From Alphaproteobacteria bacterium (GTDB lineage Bacteria; Pseudomonadota; Alphaproteobacteria; CACIAM-22H2), in contig WGNX01000011.1 in the NCBI GenBank assembly GCA_016124335.1, positions 1-64,000 of the forward strand: a stretch of 64,000 nt of DNA, given 5' to 3'. Made by a program: the position numbers and the translations under genes. This document shows positions 43,555 through 54,301 of this stretch, one piece after another. A model generated the notes under the pieces. The model was not told the origin of the DNA and ran no database searches. It worked only from the letters and a program-made list of their open reading frames with translations. Numbering within the stretch: the stretch's first letter is position 1; each line of letters starts with the position of its first letter.

Positions 43555-44957
43555 ACTCGCACGATCTTGCCGGGGTTCATGATGTTGTCGGGGTCGAGCG
43601 ACTTCTTGATCGCGCGCATCACGCCCACCGCGGCGCCATGCTCGTGGTCGAGATAGTCGATCTTGCCGTAGCCCACGCCGTGCTCGCCCGTGCAGGTGCC
43701 TTCCATCGCCAGCGCGCGCGCGACCAGCCGGTCGTTGAGGCGGTTGGCCTCGGCCACTTCCTCGGGCTTCGAGGTGTCGAGCACGAGCGACAGGTGGAAA
43801 TTTCCATCGCCCACATGGCCCACGATGGGGGCCGGGATGCTGGCGCTTTCGAGATCCTTCTGAGTCTCGACGATGCAGTCCGCGAGCCGCGAGATCGGCA
43901 CGCACACGTCGGTTGCCCAGATCGCGCAGCCCGGACGCAGCGCCTTGGCGGCATAGGCAACGTCGTGGCGGGCCTGCCAGAGGCGCCGACGCTCGGCCGG
44001 ATCCGTCGTCCAGCCGAAGCTGCCGCCGCCGTTGTCGGCCGAAATCGCCTGCACCATCTCGGCCTGCTCCTTTACCGAGGCTTCCGAGCCGTGGAACTCC
44101 AGCCACAGCGTGGGCTTGACGGCAAGGTTGAGCTTCGAATAGCGGTTGATCGCGTCCATCTGAAGCGCGTCGGCAAGCTCGATGCGCGCGACCGGGATGC
44201 CCGACTGGATCGTCGCGATGACGGTATCGACCGCCTGCTTGACCGTCTCGAAGGTGCACATGGCGACGCTCGTCGCCTCGGGAATGCCGTAAAGGCGCAA
44301 GGTCACTTCGGTGATGACGCCAAGCGTGCCCTCCGAGCCGACGAACAGGCGCGTCAGGTCGTAGCCGGCCGAGGATTTGCGCGCGCGCCGTCCGGTGCGG
44401 ATCACGCTGCCGTCGGCAAGCACTACCTCGAGCGAGAGCACGTTCTCGCGCATCGTGCCGTAGCGCACGGCGTTGGTGCCCGAAGCGCGCGTGGCCGCCA
44501 TGCCGCCCAGCGAGGCATCCGCCCCCGGATCGATGGGGAAGAACAGGCCGGTGTCGCGCAGATGCTCGTTGAGCTGCTTTCGCGTGACGCCTGGCTGCAC
44601 GCGCACGTCGAGGTCGCTGGCGTTGACCTGGAGCACCTTGTTCATGCGCGTGACGTCGATGCAGATGCCGCCGTGCAGGGCGGCGGTGTGGCCTTCGAGG
44701 GACGTGCCGGTGCCGAAGGGCACGACCGCCAGCTTGTGGTGCTTGCAGATCTTCACGACCGCCGAAACCTCGGCGGTCGATTCCACGAATGCGACGGCAT
44801 CGGGCGGAACGGCGTGGTGATAGGCCTCGCCCTTGCCGTGCTGGTCGCGCACCGCCTGCGCGGTCGTCAGCCGGTCGCCGAGGATCGTGCGGATCTCGGC
44901 GATGGCCGCCTCGCGCGCGACGGGTTCGGACTGCTTGACTTGGGCGATGCTGGCCAT
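43551..44957 (-). CDS. FAD-linked D-lactate/glycolate dehydrogenase-type oxidoreductase
   Basis: The 468-residue protein has the PCMH (vanillyl-alcohol oxidase-like) FAD domain at about 45-225, with VPFGTGTSLEGHTAALHGGI and the later ADASLGGMAATRASGTNAVRYGTM. The C-terminal FAD-oxidase domain ends GEHGVGYGKIDYLDHEHG. It is closest in plan to D-lactate dehydrogenase (cytochrome) and GlcD, oxidising a 2-hydroxy acid. GGAG lies 8 nt before the ATG at 44957; the longer open frame upstream runs through the next gene. It could act with the neighbouring TRAP and PhyH genes on organic acids. Confidence 0.88.
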   Translation of the reverse strand: MASIAQVKQSEPVAREAAIAEIRTILGDRLTTAQAVRDQHGKGEAYHHAVPPDAVAFVESTAEVSAVVKICKHHKLAVVPFGTGTSLEGHTAALHGGICIDVTRMNKVLQVNASDLDVRVQPGVTRKQLNEHLRDTGLFFPIDPGADASLGGMAATRASGTNAVRYGTMRENVLSLEVVLADGSVIRTGRRARKSSAGYDLTRLFVGSEGTLGVITEVTLRLYGIPEATSVAMCTFETVKQAVDTVIATIQSGIPVARIELADALQMDAINRYSKLNLAVKPTLWLEFHGSEASVKEQAEMVQAISADNGGGSFGWTTDPAERRRLWQARHDVAYAAKALRPGCAIWATDVCVPISRLADCIVETQKDLESASIPAPIVGHVGDGNFHLSLVLDTSKPEEVAEANRLNDRLVARALAMEGTCTGEHGVGYGKIDYLDHEHGAAVGVMRAIKKSLDPDNIMNPGKIVRV

Positions 44958-45019
44958 GGGCGTGTCTCCGCGGGAATGCTGGGGCAAATCTAGTCCCGCA
45001 CCGGCGGGGCCGCAATGTC

Positions 45020-45961
45020 TCAGCCTGCGGCGGCAGCCGCCTCGCGCGCACGCACCCGCTCGCGCCAGATCACGTAAAGCCCGGCGGCCACGACGATCGC
45101 GGCCCCGTACCAGGTGTTGGAGGGCGGCAGTTCGTCCCAGAAGAACCAGCCGATCAGCGTCGCCCAGACCAGTTCGGTGTAATGGAACGGCGCCACCGCC
45201 CCCACCGGCGCCAGGCGGAAGGCGCGGAAGGTGAGGAACTGCCCGGCGATGAGGAACATGCTCATCCCGGCAATGCCGAACCAGACTGCCTGCGGCATTT
45301 CGGCCATGCCGCCGGGCAGCAGCAGCGTGCCGGTCCAGCCGATCGCCAGCTGGAAGAAGCACTGCGTGACCATCATCGATATTTCGGTCTCGGTCGATGC
45401 GAGCCAGCGCACGGTCGTGAGGCCCAGCGCATAGAGCACGGCCGAACTCATCGCGAACGCCGCCCCCATCGACAGGATGCCGTCGCTCGCCTCCGGCCCC
45501 ACGATGATGGCCACGCCCGCGAAGCCCACGCCCACCGCCGTCCAGCGGTGGATGCCCACGCGCTCCTTCAGCAGCACGACCGAAAAGGCCGTCATGATCA
45601 GGGGCGAGGCGAAGCTGATGGCGATCGACGTCGCCAGCGGCAAAAGGCGAAGGCTTTCGAAGAAGCACAGCATCGAGCCCACGGAGATAATCCCGCGAAG
45701 CGCGTGCCCCCACGGCCGGCGCGTGCGCAGCGAGGAAACCTGGCCGGTGACGGCGACGAAGGCGAGAAGTGCCGCCAGCACCAGCACCGAGCGGATCGCC
45801 ATGATCTGGATCGACGGCATGAACGCGATCACGAATTTCGAGATCGCATCCATCAGCGAGAGCGCCAGAACGCCCGAGGCCATGAACGCGATGCCGCGCA
45901 GCGGCCGGTTGGAACGGCCGGAATTGGCGGAAGGCGGGGACTCGGCCGGCGGGTTCGTCAT
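45020..45961 (-). CDS. EamA/DMT-superfamily permease
   Basis: The 313-residue protein has ten predicted membrane helices in two EamA repeats, about 21-155 and 165-300. Typical sequences are ISFASPLIMTAFSVVLLKERVGIHRW at the end of repeat 1 and FHYTELVWATLIGWFFWDELPPSNTW at the end of repeat 2. These proteins export amino acids, nucleotides or other metabolites; the substrate is not known. The start ATG 45961 begins a hydrophilic ~20-residue N-terminus. Same strand as the flavoprotein gene, 62 bp upstream of it. Confidence 0.9.
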   Translation of the reverse strand: MTNPPAESPPSANSGRSNRPLRGIAFMASGVLALSLMDAISKFVIAFMPSIQIMAIRSVLVLAALLAFVAVTGQVSSLRTRRPWGHALRGIISVGSMLCFFESLRLLPLATSIAISFASPLIMTAFSVVLLKERVGIHRWTAVGVGFAGVAIIVGPEASDGILSMGAAFAMSSAVLYALGLTTVRWLASTETEISMMVTQCFFQLAIGWTGTLLLPGGMAEMPQAVWFGIAGMSMFLIAGQFLTFRAFRLAPVGAVAPFHYTELVWATLIGWFFWDELPPSNTWYGAAIVVAAGLYVIWRERVRAREAAAAAG

Positions 45962-46017
45962 GGCGCGCGTCGGGTATAGCCGGTCGTCCCCCCGGGCGCA
46001 GCCACCGAATTGCGGCG

Positions 46018-48042
46018 TCAGGCCCTCCGCAGGTCGCGGACGAGCTTTTCCACGTCCGCCCCAAGCCGGTCGGCCTGATCGGCCAGCGAGCGCGATTGCG
46101 CGACGAGCAGGCCGGTACGGTCTGCCGCGCCCGTCGCATCCTCGGCGATCGCAGCCATCGCCCGCGACACGTTCTGGGTGGCGCCCGCCGTGCTGGCGAC
46201 GTTGCCGGCGATCGCCCGAGTGGCGCCGTTCTGCCGCTCGACCGCCTCGGCGATCGCCGAAGATTGCTGCGCGACCTCGTCGAACGAACCCCGCACCCCG
46301 GCGATCGCGCCCACGACGCGCGCGGTCGCCTCGCGGATCGCCGCGACCTGGCGGTGAATATCCTCGGTGGCGCGCGCCGTCTGCGCGGCGAGGCTCTTCA
46401 CCTCGCCGGCAACGACGGCGAACCCCTTGCCGGCCTCGCCCGCACGGGCAGCCTCGATGGTCGCGTTGAGCGCAAGCAGGTTCGTCTGCCCGGCGATCTC
46501 GTTGATCAGCTTGACCACGTCGCCGATATGCTCGGCCGCGCCAGAAAGGGTCGCCGTCTCGGCGTCGGTGCGCGCGACGGCCCTCGAAGCGTCGGCGACG
46601 ACTTCGGCGGTACGGCGGGCCTGCGCCTCGACCTCGGCGATCGACCCGGCGAGCTGCTCGCACTCGCGCGCGAAACCTTCGACGGCGCCCGATGCGTCGG
46701 ACGCCTCGTTCGCCGCCGCACTGGACCGCTCCCGGATGCGGGATGCGCCTGCCACGAGGTCGCTTGCCGCCTCGCGACTGTCCTTTGCGGCGCCGATGAC
46801 GCTGGCGACAACATCGCGCACGCTCGCTTCGAGCGAGCCGGCAAGCCCGTCAAGCGCGTGACGGCGTTCGGCTTCCGCCTGATTGCGCTCGGCCTCGCGT
46901 TCGGCCGCACGCCGCGCCTGATCGGCCAGAAGGTTCTGCCGGAATCTCTCGACCGCCTTGCCGATGCGGCCGATCTCGTCGCCGCGCGCAGCTTCCGCAA
47001 GCGTCACGTCAAGTTCGCCTTCGGCGAGCCGGTTCATCGTGGCCGTCAGCCGCGCAAGCGGCCGCACGATCGACAAAAGCAGCGCGACGCCGAGCGCCAA
47101 TGCGCCCGCAACGATGGCTGCAACGGCGCCAAGGCCCGTCAGCAGCCGGCGCCGCGCGGCTGAAAGGCGCTCCTCGTTCGCCGCGCGCAGGTTGTCGAGA
47201 AGCACGCGTTCGCCTTGCAGCAGCCCGTCGGCGCGCGCGGCCGTCGCCTGCTGCCAGTCGGCCAGCGTCGGCGGATGGCCCTCGCCCGCCGCCTCGCGCA
47301 ATGCGGCAACCCGGCGGGCGGGCGATTCGTCGAAGGCCGCGCGCATGGCGGTGCGCGCAGGCTCCTCGGCATAGGCCGTCGCGAGCCCGGCGAAGACCAA
47401 TTGGGACGCGGCCTGCGCGCGCAGTGCGGAAATATCGACGGCGGCCATGCCGCCGCGCGAAAGCGCCAGCGCGCCTTCCACGGCTTCGTTCGCGGCGGCG
47501 TCCTTGGCACGCATGAAGAACAGGTAGGCATTGATTCGTGCGGCGAGCGCACGTTCGGCGCCGAGATTTCCGGTCTCGGCGATGACATCAAGCATCCTCG
47601 CCGCCGTCTCGTTGAAATAGCCGCGCGCGGCATCGGGCGCGAGCTTGCCGGCATCCAGATCGGCGCGCCGACCCTCGAGATGCGCGAACGTTTCGCCGGC
47701 ACGCGCAAAAGCATTGGCGAAGCGCTCGCCGAGCCGCTCCTGCGTGATCCGGTCCGCGACGTCATACAGCCGGGCACTTGCGGCATCCGTGCGCGCACGC
47801 TGCGCCCGCAACGCGGAAACATTTGCGCTGGCGGACCCTCCGCCGAGGACCGACAGCGCACCTTCCGCCCGCAATTCGTGAAGCGTGGCGCCCAGCCTTG
47901 CGGCCAGTTCGACCGCTTCGGCCAGCCGCGTCGCTTCGCCGAGCCGGCCGCGATCCTCCGCGGCGCGCTCGAATGCAAGCCAGCCAAGCCCGGCCAACGG
48001 AACGATAAGAAGGAGGATGATTTTTCGACGGAGATTCAGCAT
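46018..48042 (-). CDS. Methyl-accepting chemotaxis protein
   Basis: The 674-residue receptor has an N-terminal membrane helix (about 6-25), a large helical periplasmic domain (about 27-295) resembling the NIT/nitrate-sensing type, and a second helix (about 302-325). A HAMP domain ([18 protein letters not shown]) and the cytoplasmic signalling domain follow, with the hairpin tip containing [31 protein letters not shown]. It controls flagellar rotation through CheA/CheW, which are not in this window. The ATG at 48042 is preferred to an upstream TTG. The C-terminal CheR-docking pentapeptide is absent. Confidence 0.93.
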   Translation of the reverse strand: MLNLRRKIILLLIVPLAGLGWLAFERAAEDRGRLGEATRLAEAVELAARLGATLHELRAEGALSVLGGGSASANVSALRAQRARTDAASARLYDVADRITQERLGERFANAFARAGETFAHLEGRRADLDAGKLAPDAARGYFNETAARMLDVIAETGNLGAERALAARINAYLFFMRAKDAAANEAVEGALALSRGGMAAVDISALRAQAASQLVFAGLATAYAEEPARTAMRAAFDESPARRVAALREAAGEGHPPTLADWQQATAARADGLLQGERVLLDNLRAANEERLSAARRRLLTGLGAVAAIVAGALALGVALLLSIVRPLARLTATMNRLAEGELDVTLAEAARGDEIGRIGKAVERFRQNLLADQARRAAEREAERNQAEAERRHALDGLAGSLEASVRDVVASVIGAAKDSREAASDLVAGASRIRERSSAAANEASDASGAVEGFARECEQLAGSIAEVEAQARRTAEVVADASRAVARTDAETATLSGAAEHIGDVVKLINEIAGQTNLLALNATIEAARAGEAGKGFAVVAGEVKSLAAQTARATEDIHRQVAAIREATARVVGAIAGVRGSFDEVAQQSSAIAEAVERQNGATRAIAGNVASTAGATQNVSRAMAAIAEDATGAADRTGLLVAQSRSLADQADRLGADVEKLVRDLRRA

Positions 48043-48072
48043 GGCTTCGTTTCGCAAGGAGGGTGCGAAACG

Positions 48073-51000
48073 TTACACCTTCCCAAACCCGCCGCCACCT
48101 GGCGTTTCAATGACGAACATGTCGCCGGGGCCCACTTCCCAGCTGGCCGTGGCCCCTTTTTCCTCAATCCGGCCGTCGGCGCGCTCGACCCAGTTGCGCC
48201 CGAGCGCGCCCGGCGCCCCGCCTTCCAGCCCGAAGGGCGCCACGATCCGGCGGTTGGCGAGGATCGCGCAGGTCATCTTCTCGAGGAACCGGATCTTGCG
48301 CACCACGCCGTCGCCGCCGCGCTTGGCCCCCTTGCCGCCCGATCCGCGCCGGATCGAAAAACTTTCCACGCGCACGGGAAAACGCCATTCCAGCACTTCG
48401 GGATCGGTCAGGCGCGAATTGGTCATGTGCGTCTGCACCGCATCGCAGCCGTCGTAATCCGGCCCGGCGCCCGAGCCGCCCGACACGGTTTCGTAATACT
48501 GGTGACGGTCGTTGCCGAAGGTGAAGTTGTTCATCGTGCCCTGCGCGCCCGCCATGGCGCCGAGTGCCCCGTAGATCGCGTCGGTCACGGTCTGCGAGGT
48601 TTCAACGTTGCCGGCGACCACGGCGGCCGGATAGCGCGGGCGCAGCATCGAGCCTTCGGGGATGCGCACGTCGAGCGGCTTCAGCACGCCCGCGTTCATC
48701 GGGATCTCGTCCTCGACCAGCGTGCGGAAGACATAGAGCACCGCCGCCATGCACACGGCCGAGGGCGCGTTGAAATTGGTCGGCCGCTGGGCCGAGGTGC
48801 CCGCGAAATCGAGCACGCCCGTGCGCCGCGCATGGTCGATCGAGACCTTCACCTTCACGACCGAGCCGTCATCCATCGGATAGGCGAATTCGCCGTCCTT
48901 CAGCACGTCGAGCACGCGGCGCACCTGCTCCTCGGCATTGTCCTGCACGTGGCCCATATAGGCGCGCACGACGTCGAGCCCGAAATCGCGCACCATCTTG
49001 CGCAGTTCCTGGGCCCCTTTCTCGCACGCCGCCACCTGCGCCTTGAGATCGCCGATGTTCTGCGCGGGGTTGCGCGCCGGGTATCGGCCTGAACGCAGCA
49101 GGTCGACCATCTCCGCCTCGCGGAAACGGCCCTGCTCGACGAGGAGGAAATTGTCGATCAGCACACCCTCTTCCTCGACCGTCGTCGAATCCGGCGGCAT
49201 CGATCCGGGCGTCAGCCCGCCGATATCGGCCTGATGGCCGCGGCTGGCCACGAAGAAAAGGATCTCGGTCTTCGCCTCGTCGTAGACCGGCATCACGACC
49301 GTCACGTCGGGCAGGTGCGTGCCGCCGTTATAGGGCGCGTTCAGCACGTAGACGTCGCCGGGGCGCATCGTTTCGCCCCGCGCACGCGTGACGGCCGCCA
49401 CGCTCTCGCCCATCGAACCCAGATGGACGGGCATGTGCGGGGCGTTGGCGATCAGGTTTCCCTGCCGGTCGAACAGCGCGCAGGAGAAATCGAGCCGCTC
49501 CTTGATGTTGACCGAATAGGCGGTGTTCTGCAGCGCCACGCCCATCTGCTCGGCGATCGACATGAAGAGGTTGTTGAACACCTCCAGCATCACCGGATCG
49601 ACCTTCGTGCCGACCGCATGCGTGCGCGTGAGCGCCTGCACCCGCCGCAGCACCAGATGGTCCTTGGCCGTCACCTCGGCGTGCCAGCCGGGTTCGACGA
49701 CCGTGGTCGCGTTGGCATCCGACACGATGGCCGGGCCGGCGAGCTTCATGCCCGGATTCAGCGCGTCGCGCTTGAAGACGGGCGTGTCGTGAAACGCGCC
49801 GTCGGTATAGACGCGCACGGTTGCCGCCGCTGGCGGCGGCGGTACGTCGTGCGTGGGCAGCACCGGATCGTCGGCGCTTTCGGTGTGCCCGACGATCTCG
49901 ACCGCCACGGCCTCCACGACGATGGCCTTGCCCGGCATCAGGAAGCCGTAGCGCTGGCGATGCGCGCTGGCGAAGGCTTCCTCGACCTTCGCAAGCGGCC
50001 CGTCGTCGATGGCGAGCGTCGAATCCGTGCCCTCGTATTTGAGGTGCAGGCGGCGCAGCGTCTCGATCTTGGCGTCCTCGATGCCCTGCGCACGCATCTC
50101 GGCCAGCCCTTCGGCGGCAAGCGCGTCGAGATCGGCGGCAAGCCGCGGCAGGATTTCGCTGCCAAGCCGCGCTTCGACCGCCTTCTCGCGCATCGTGCGC
50201 AGGTCGGCGAGCCCCATGCCGTAGGCCGACAGCACGCCCGCCAGCGGATGGACGAACACCGTCGTCATGCCCAGCGCGTCGGCCACCTTGCAGGCATGCT
50301 GGCCGCCCGCCCCGCCGAAGCAGTTGAGCGCATAGCCCGTCACGTCGTAGCCGCGCTGGATCGAGACCTGCTTGATGGCGTTGGCCATGTTCTCGACCGC
50401 GATGGTGAGGAACCCGTCAGCCACCGCCTCGGGCGTGCGCGCCACGCCGGTCTTCGCGGAAACCTCGGCCGCAAGGGCCATGAATTTCGCGCGCACGGTT
50501 TCGGCGTCGAGCGCTTCGTCGCCGTTCTTGCCAAACACCTTGGGGAAGAAGGCGGGCACGATCTTGCCAACCATCACGTTGGCATCGGTCACCGCAAGCG
50601 GACCGCCGCGCCGGTAGCAGGCGGGGCCCGGATTGGCGCCGGCACTTTCCGGGCCCACGCGGAAGCGCGCGCCATCGAAAAACAGGATCGAGCCGCCACC
50701 CGCCGCGACCGTGTGGATCTTCATCATCGGTGCGCGCATGCGCACGCCGGCCACGATCGTCTCGAACGCGCGCTCGAATTCGCCGTTATAGAGCGTCACG
50801 TCGGTCGACGTTCCGCCCATGTCGAAGCCGATGATCCGCCCGAAGCCGGCGTTGGCCGCCGTGCGCGCGGCGCCCACGATGCCGCCCGCGGGGCCCGACA
50901 GGATCGCGTCCTTGCCCTGGAAGCGGTGCGCGTCGACCAGCCCGCCGTTCGACTGCATGAACATCAGCCGCGTCTCGCCAAGAGCCGCCGCCACGCGATC

Positions 51001-51666
51001 GACATAACGGCGCAGGATCGGCGAGACATAGGCGTCCACCACCGTCGTGTCGCCGCGCCCGACGATCTTCATCAGCGGCGAGACGCGGTGGCTCACGGAC
51101 ACCTGCGAGAAGCCCGCCGCCGCGGCGATTTCCGCCAGCCGTTTCTCGTGCGCGGGATAGCGGTAGCCGTGCATCAGCACGATGGCGATGGCCGAAATGC
51201 CCTTGGCGCGGATCGCCCCGAAATCGGCCGCCGCCTTCGCCTCGTCGAGCGGCACCAGCAAGTCGCCTTGCGCGCCCACGCGCTCGTCGATCTCGACGAC
51301 CGTTTCGTAGAGCATCTCGGGCAGCACGATGCGCCGCGCAAAAAGCTTGGGCCGGTTCTGGTAGGCGATGCGCAACTGGTCCCTGAACCCGCGCGTGATG
51401 GCCACGGCCACGCGCTCGCCCTTGCGCTCGAGCAGCGCGTTGGTCGCGACCGTGGTGCCCATCTTGACCGCATCGATCGGCTGGCCCGCGAGGCTTGCCC
51501 CCGCCGGCACGCCCAGCAGGTCGCGGATGCCCTGAAGTGCGGCGTCGTCGTAGCGGCCGGGATTTTCCGAAAGGAGCTTGTGCGTGAGAAGGCGCCCGTC
51601 AGGCCGCCGCGCGACGATGTCGGTAAAGGTGCCGCCGCGATCGATCCAGAACTGCCAGCCGGTCAT
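48073..51666 (-). CDS. 5-oxoprolinase / N-methylhydantoinase A-B fusion
   Basis: The 1197-residue protein joins HyuA-like (about 1-680, ATP-binding, starts [23 protein letters not shown] and has [16 protein letters not shown]) and HyuB-like (about 690-1190, with [33 protein letters not shown]) halves. This is the plan of eukaryotic and bacterial 5-oxoprolinase, an ATP-driven hydrolase of 5-oxo-L-proline to glutamate; related hydantoinases act on N-methylhydantoin. The neighbouring Dpp-type transporter fits uptake of pyroglutamyl peptides or cyclic amides. It ends 31 bp before the chemoreceptor gene on the same strand. Confidence 0.93.
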   Translation of the reverse strand: MTGWQFWIDRGGTFTDIVARRPDGRLLTHKLLSENPGRYDDAALQGIRDLLGVPAGASLAGQPIDAVKMGTTVATNALLERKGERVAVAITRGFRDQLRIAYQNRPKLFARRIVLPEMLYETVVEIDERVGAQGDLLVPLDEAKAAADFGAIRAKGISAIAIVLMHGYRYPAHEKRLAEIAAAAGFSQVSVSHRVSPLMKIVGRGDTTVVDAYVSPILRRYVDRVAAALGETRLMFMQSNGGLVDAHRFQGKDAILSGPAGGIVGAARTAANAGFGRIIGFDMGGTSTDVTLYNGEFERAFETIVAGVRMRAPMMKIHTVAAGGGSILFFDGARFRVGPESAGANPGPACYRRGGPLAVTDANVMVGKIVPAFFPKVFGKNGDEALDAETVRAKFMALAAEVSAKTGVARTPEAVADGFLTIAVENMANAIKQVSIQRGYDVTGYALNCFGGAGGQHACKVADALGMTTVFVHPLAGVLSAYGMGLADLRTMREKAVEARLGSEILPRLAADLDALAAEGLAEMRAQGIEDAKIETLRRLHLKYEGTDSTLAIDDGPLAKVEEAFASAHRQRYGFLMPGKAIVVEAVAVEIVGHTESADDPVLPTHDVPPPPAAATVRVYTDGAFHDTPVFKRDALNPGMKLAGPAIVSDANATTVVEPGWHAEVTAKDHLVLRRVQALTRTHAVGTKVDPVMLEVFNNLFMSIAEQMGVALQNTAYSVNIKERLDFSCALFDRQGNLIANAPHMPVHLGSMGESVAAVTRARGETMRPGDVYVLNAPYNGGTHLPDVTVVMPVYDEAKTEILFFVASRGHQADIGGLTPGSMPPDSTTVEEEGVLIDNFLLVEQGRFREAEMVDLLRSGRYPARNPAQNIGDLKAQVAACEKGAQELRKMVRDFGLDVVRAYMGHVQDNAEEQVRRVLDVLKDGEFAYPMDDGSVVKVKVSIDHARRTGVLDFAGTSAQRPTNFNAPSAVCMAAVLYVFRTLVEDEIPMNAGVLKPLDVRIPEGSMLRPRYPAAVVAGNVETSQTVTDAIYGALGAMAGAQGTMNNFTFGNDRHQYYETVSGGSGAGPDYDGCDAVQTHMTNSRLTDPEVLEWRFPVRVESFSIRRGSGGKGAKRGGDGVVRKIRFLEKMTCAILANRRIVAPFGLEGGAPGALGRNWVERADGRIEEKGATASWEVGPGDMFVIETPGGGGFGKV

Positions 51667-51687
51667 GGGACCGAAGCTAGCGGGCGA

Positions 51688-52209
51688 TCACGCCGCGATC
51701 AATCCGCCGCCGCGAACCGACCTCCGCGGCGCGAGAACGCCGGAAACACCGGCAAACGCATCCTTTGCCAACGCGCAGGCGAGCAGCCGCTCGGGCTTCT
51801 CGCCCGGCATGATCAGGCCAAGCGGTGCGGCGGGCGCAAAGCCGAAGCGCGCGTAGTAGCCGATGTCGCCCACCAGCACGATTCGCGAATGGCCCATCCA
51901 CGCGGCGGCATCGAGCGTGTCGCGCATCAGCGCCACGCCGATCCCCCGCCCTTTCAGCGACGGTTCGACCGCGATGGGGCCAAGCAGCAGCGCATCCGCC
52001 CCGCCAGCCTCGATCGGCCAGTAGCGGATCGTGCCGAGCAGCCGGCCATCGGCATCCGCCCGCGCCACGCGCGAAAGCCCGCGCACCGGCGGGGCCGCGT
52101 TCCGGTAGCGGTACGAGATTTTCGAATGCCGGTCGGGCCCGAAAGCCTTGTCGAGGAGGGCTTCGATCGCGGCCGCATCGTCGGGCCGTTCGGTCGTCAG
52201 GTGGAACAT
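51688..52209 (-). CDS. GNAT-family N-acetyltransferase
   Basis: The 173-residue protein has the GNAT fold with acetyl-CoA motif A at about 78-100, LGPIAVEPSLKGRGIGVALM, and a C-terminal half, VLVGDIGYYARFGFAPA, typical of the YhbS-like branch. It probably acetylates an amine or small-molecule amine. It is between the oxoprolinase gene (21 bp downstream) and the Dpp transporter genes on the same strand, so it may be part of the same unit. The substrate is unknown. Confidence 0.85.
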   Translation of the reverse strand: MFHLTTERPDDAAAIEALLDKAFGPDRHSKISYRYRNAAPPVRGLSRVARADADGRLLGTIRYWPIEAGGADALLLGPIAVEPSLKGRGIGVALMRDTLDAAAWMGHSRIVLVGDIGYYARFGFAPAAPLGLIMPGEKPERLLACALAKDAFAGVSGVLAPRRSVRGGGLIAA

Positions 52210-52318
52210 GGGGCACTTGCTCGCGAATGCAGGGGATGCGTCGGGGGACGCGCGCCTCGCGGGAAAAGCCAGAATTTACAGGGGGTTGGGTCCGGCAATC
52301 CGTACGCGAATCAGCGCG

Positions 52319-52339
52319 CGCTGGGGCAAACGCCCAGCG
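52319..52339. other. Hairpin in the gap between dppC and the GNAT gene
   Basis: CGCTGGG (52319-52325) and CCCAGCG (52333-52339) form a perfect 7-bp stem with a 7-nt loop, within a 206-bp non-coding gap. No T-run follows on the minus strand, so it may be a processing or stability site and not a simple terminator. The gap suggests that the GNAT-oxoprolinase genes may have an own promoter. Confidence 0.4.
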
Positions 52340-52415
52340 TTCGTCGTCGCGAAGGAAGGTTCGTGTGCCGGATCATGAACCGCTTAATACAGGACGATTC
52401 CGCCTTACGTCAACG

Positions 52416-53315
52416 TCAGACCTTGAATTTCGGGTCGAGCCAGTCGCGCAGGCTGTCGCCGAACAGGTTGAACGCGAACACGGCGACCGAGATCGCCACG
52501 CCCGGGAAAAGGATCATCCAGGGCGCCTCGCGGTAGAAGTCCGACGCGTTGCCCGACAGCATCAGGCCCCAGGCGGGCGTGGGTTCGGTCACGCCGAGGC
52601 CGAGGAACGACAGCGAGGCTTCCAGCAGGATCGCCTGCGCCACATAGGCCGTGAACATGATGAGGAACGGGGCCGCCACGTTGGGCACCATGTGGCGGAA
52701 GATGATGCGCGTGTGCGAGAAGCCCGCCGCGCGCGCCGCATCGATATACGGCATGTCGCGGATCGTGAGGGCGGCCGCGCGCACCACGCGCGCCACCTTC
52801 GGCATCACCGGGATGGCGATGGCGAAGATCAGGTTCACGTCCACGCCCGCGATCTGGTTGCGGCCCAGCATGGCGACCACGACCAGCGCCAGCACGATGA
52901 TCGGGAAGGACAGGATCACGTCGATGAAGCGCTGGATGATCATGTCGGCCCGGCCGCCGAAATAGGCCGACGCCACGCCCACGATGGCGCCCGTCGTGCA
53001 GCCCAGCAGCGAGGAGAAGAAGCCGATCGTCAGCGCGGTGCGCGCGCCATAGATGATGCGGCTGAAGATGTCGCGCCCGAACGCGTCGGTGCCCATCAGG
53101 TGTTCGGCCGAAGGTGCTGCCAGCATCGCGCCGAAATCGATGTCGAACGGGTCGTAGGGCGCCACGAGTTCGGAGAACAGGCCGCCGAACAGCATGATGA
53201 GGATGGCCACGCCCGAGATCGCGCCCAGCGGCTGGGCGGCGATGAATTCCAGCACCGGATGGCGACGCTTGCGCAGCTTGTAGGTGATGACGGGTTGGGA
53301 AACGGCACCGGCCAT
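52416..53315 (-). CDS. dppC: ABC peptide transporter permease (DppC-type)
   Basis: The 299-residue permease has an N-terminal cytoplasmic arm, six membrane helices and the binding-protein-dependent signature AARAAGFSHTRIIFRHMVPNV, the EAA loop that contacts the ATPase. It pairs with DppB to import di- and oligopeptides. The ATG at 53315 is one base beyond the dppB stop, so the genes are coupled. The C-terminal LFGDSLRDWLDPKF motif is typical of DppC/OppC. Confidence 0.95.
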   Translation of the reverse strand: MAGAVSQPVITYKLRKRRHPVLEFIAAQPLGAISGVAILIMLFGGLFSELVAPYDPFDIDFGAMLAAPSAEHLMGTDAFGRDIFSRIIYGARTALTIGFFSSLLGCTTGAIVGVASAYFGGRADMIIQRFIDVILSFPIIVLALVVVAMLGRNQIAGVDVNLIFAIAIPVMPKVARVVRAAALTIRDMPYIDAARAAGFSHTRIIFRHMVPNVAAPFLIMFTAYVAQAILLEASLSFLGLGVTEPTPAWGLMLSGNASDFYREAPWMILFPGVAISVAVFAFNLFGDSLRDWLDPKFKV

Positions 53316-53316
53316 G

Positions 53317-54276
53317 TCAGCGCCCCCCGTAGCGGATGCGCGGATCGATCCACGCATAGACCACGTCGACCACCAGGTTCGACAGGATGAAGATGACCGC
53401 AATCAGCATCACGATCGACTGGATCAGCGTGAAGTCGTTGCGGCTGACCGCCTGCACGAACAGCTTGCCGAGGCCGTTGAGGTTGAAGACCTGCTCGGTC
53501 ACGACGAGCCCGCCGATCAGGAAGGCGAATTCGAGCCCGATCACCGTGATGGCCGGGAGAATGGCATTGCGCATCGCGTGGCGCGAGACGACGAGCTTCT
53601 CGTACACGCCCTTGGCGCGCGCGGTGCGGATATAGTCTTCCTTCATCACCTCGATGATCGAGGAGCGCACCATGCGCGAGACGACCGCCGAATAGCGGTA
53701 GCCGACCGCGAGCGCCGGCCAGATCAGCTGGCTGATGTTGGCGACCGGATCGACATAGATGGGCGTATAGGTTATCGGCGGCAGCCAGTTGGCGTAGTAG
53801 AGCAGCCCCAGGATGATCAGCATGCCCAGCCAGAAACTGGGCACGGCAAGCCCCGCGATCGTCACGATGCGCACGACATAGTCGACCCACGTGTCGCGCA
53901 GCAGGGCCGATATGGTGCCCAGCGGAATCGCCACGAGGATCGCGACGATCGAGGCCATGATCGCCACCTGGATCGTCAGCTCGAGGCGTACGCCGATCTC
54001 CTCGGTCACCGGGCGGTCGGTCCACATCGAATTGCCCAGGTCGAGCGTGGCGAGCCCCACCATCCACTGCACGAACTGGACGTGCAGCGGCTGGTTGAGG
54101 CCGAGGCGCGTGCGTTCGGCCTCGATCGTTTCCTGCGTGACCTGGCCGCCGTCGCCGCGCAGCTTCACCTCGACGATATCGCCCGGCACGACCCTCAGCA
54201 TGAAGAAGATGAGGACCGCGACCCCCGCAAGCGTGGGGATCATCAGGAGCAGGCGATTGGCGAGATAGCCGAGCAC
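53317..54276 (-). CDS. dppB: ABC peptide transporter permease (DppB-type)
   Basis: The 319-residue permease has six helices. The N-terminus MLGYLANRLLLMIPTLAGVAVLIFFMLRVVPGD is characteristic of DppB/OppB, and the EAA loop RTARAKGVYEKLVVSRHAMRN lies near 225-245. It is 25 bp downstream of the dppA gene and directly before dppC on the minus strand. Confidence 0.95.
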   Translation of the reverse strand: MLGYLANRLLLMIPTLAGVAVLIFFMLRVVPGDIVEVKLRGDGGQVTQETIEAERTRLGLNQPLHVQFVQWMVGLATLDLGNSMWTDRPVTEEIGVRLELTIQVAIMASIVAILVAIPLGTISALLRDTWVDYVVRIVTIAGLAVPSFWLGMLIILGLLYYANWLPPITYTPIYVDPVANISQLIWPALAVGYRYSAVVSRMVRSSIIEVMKEDYIRTARAKGVYEKLVVSRHAMRNAILPAITVIGLEFAFLIGGLVVTEQVFNLNGLGKLFVQAVSRNDFTLIQSIVMLIAVIFILSNLVVDVVYAWIDPRIRYGGR

Positions 54277-54301
54277 GGCGACGGAAGCCTTTTTTCCAGG
54301 G

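Noticed and set aside
49234..52536. 1100-codon plus-strand open frame
   Set aside because: It is antisense to the 5-oxoprolinase, GNAT and dppC genes and has an Arg/His/Asp-rich composition typical of shadow frames.
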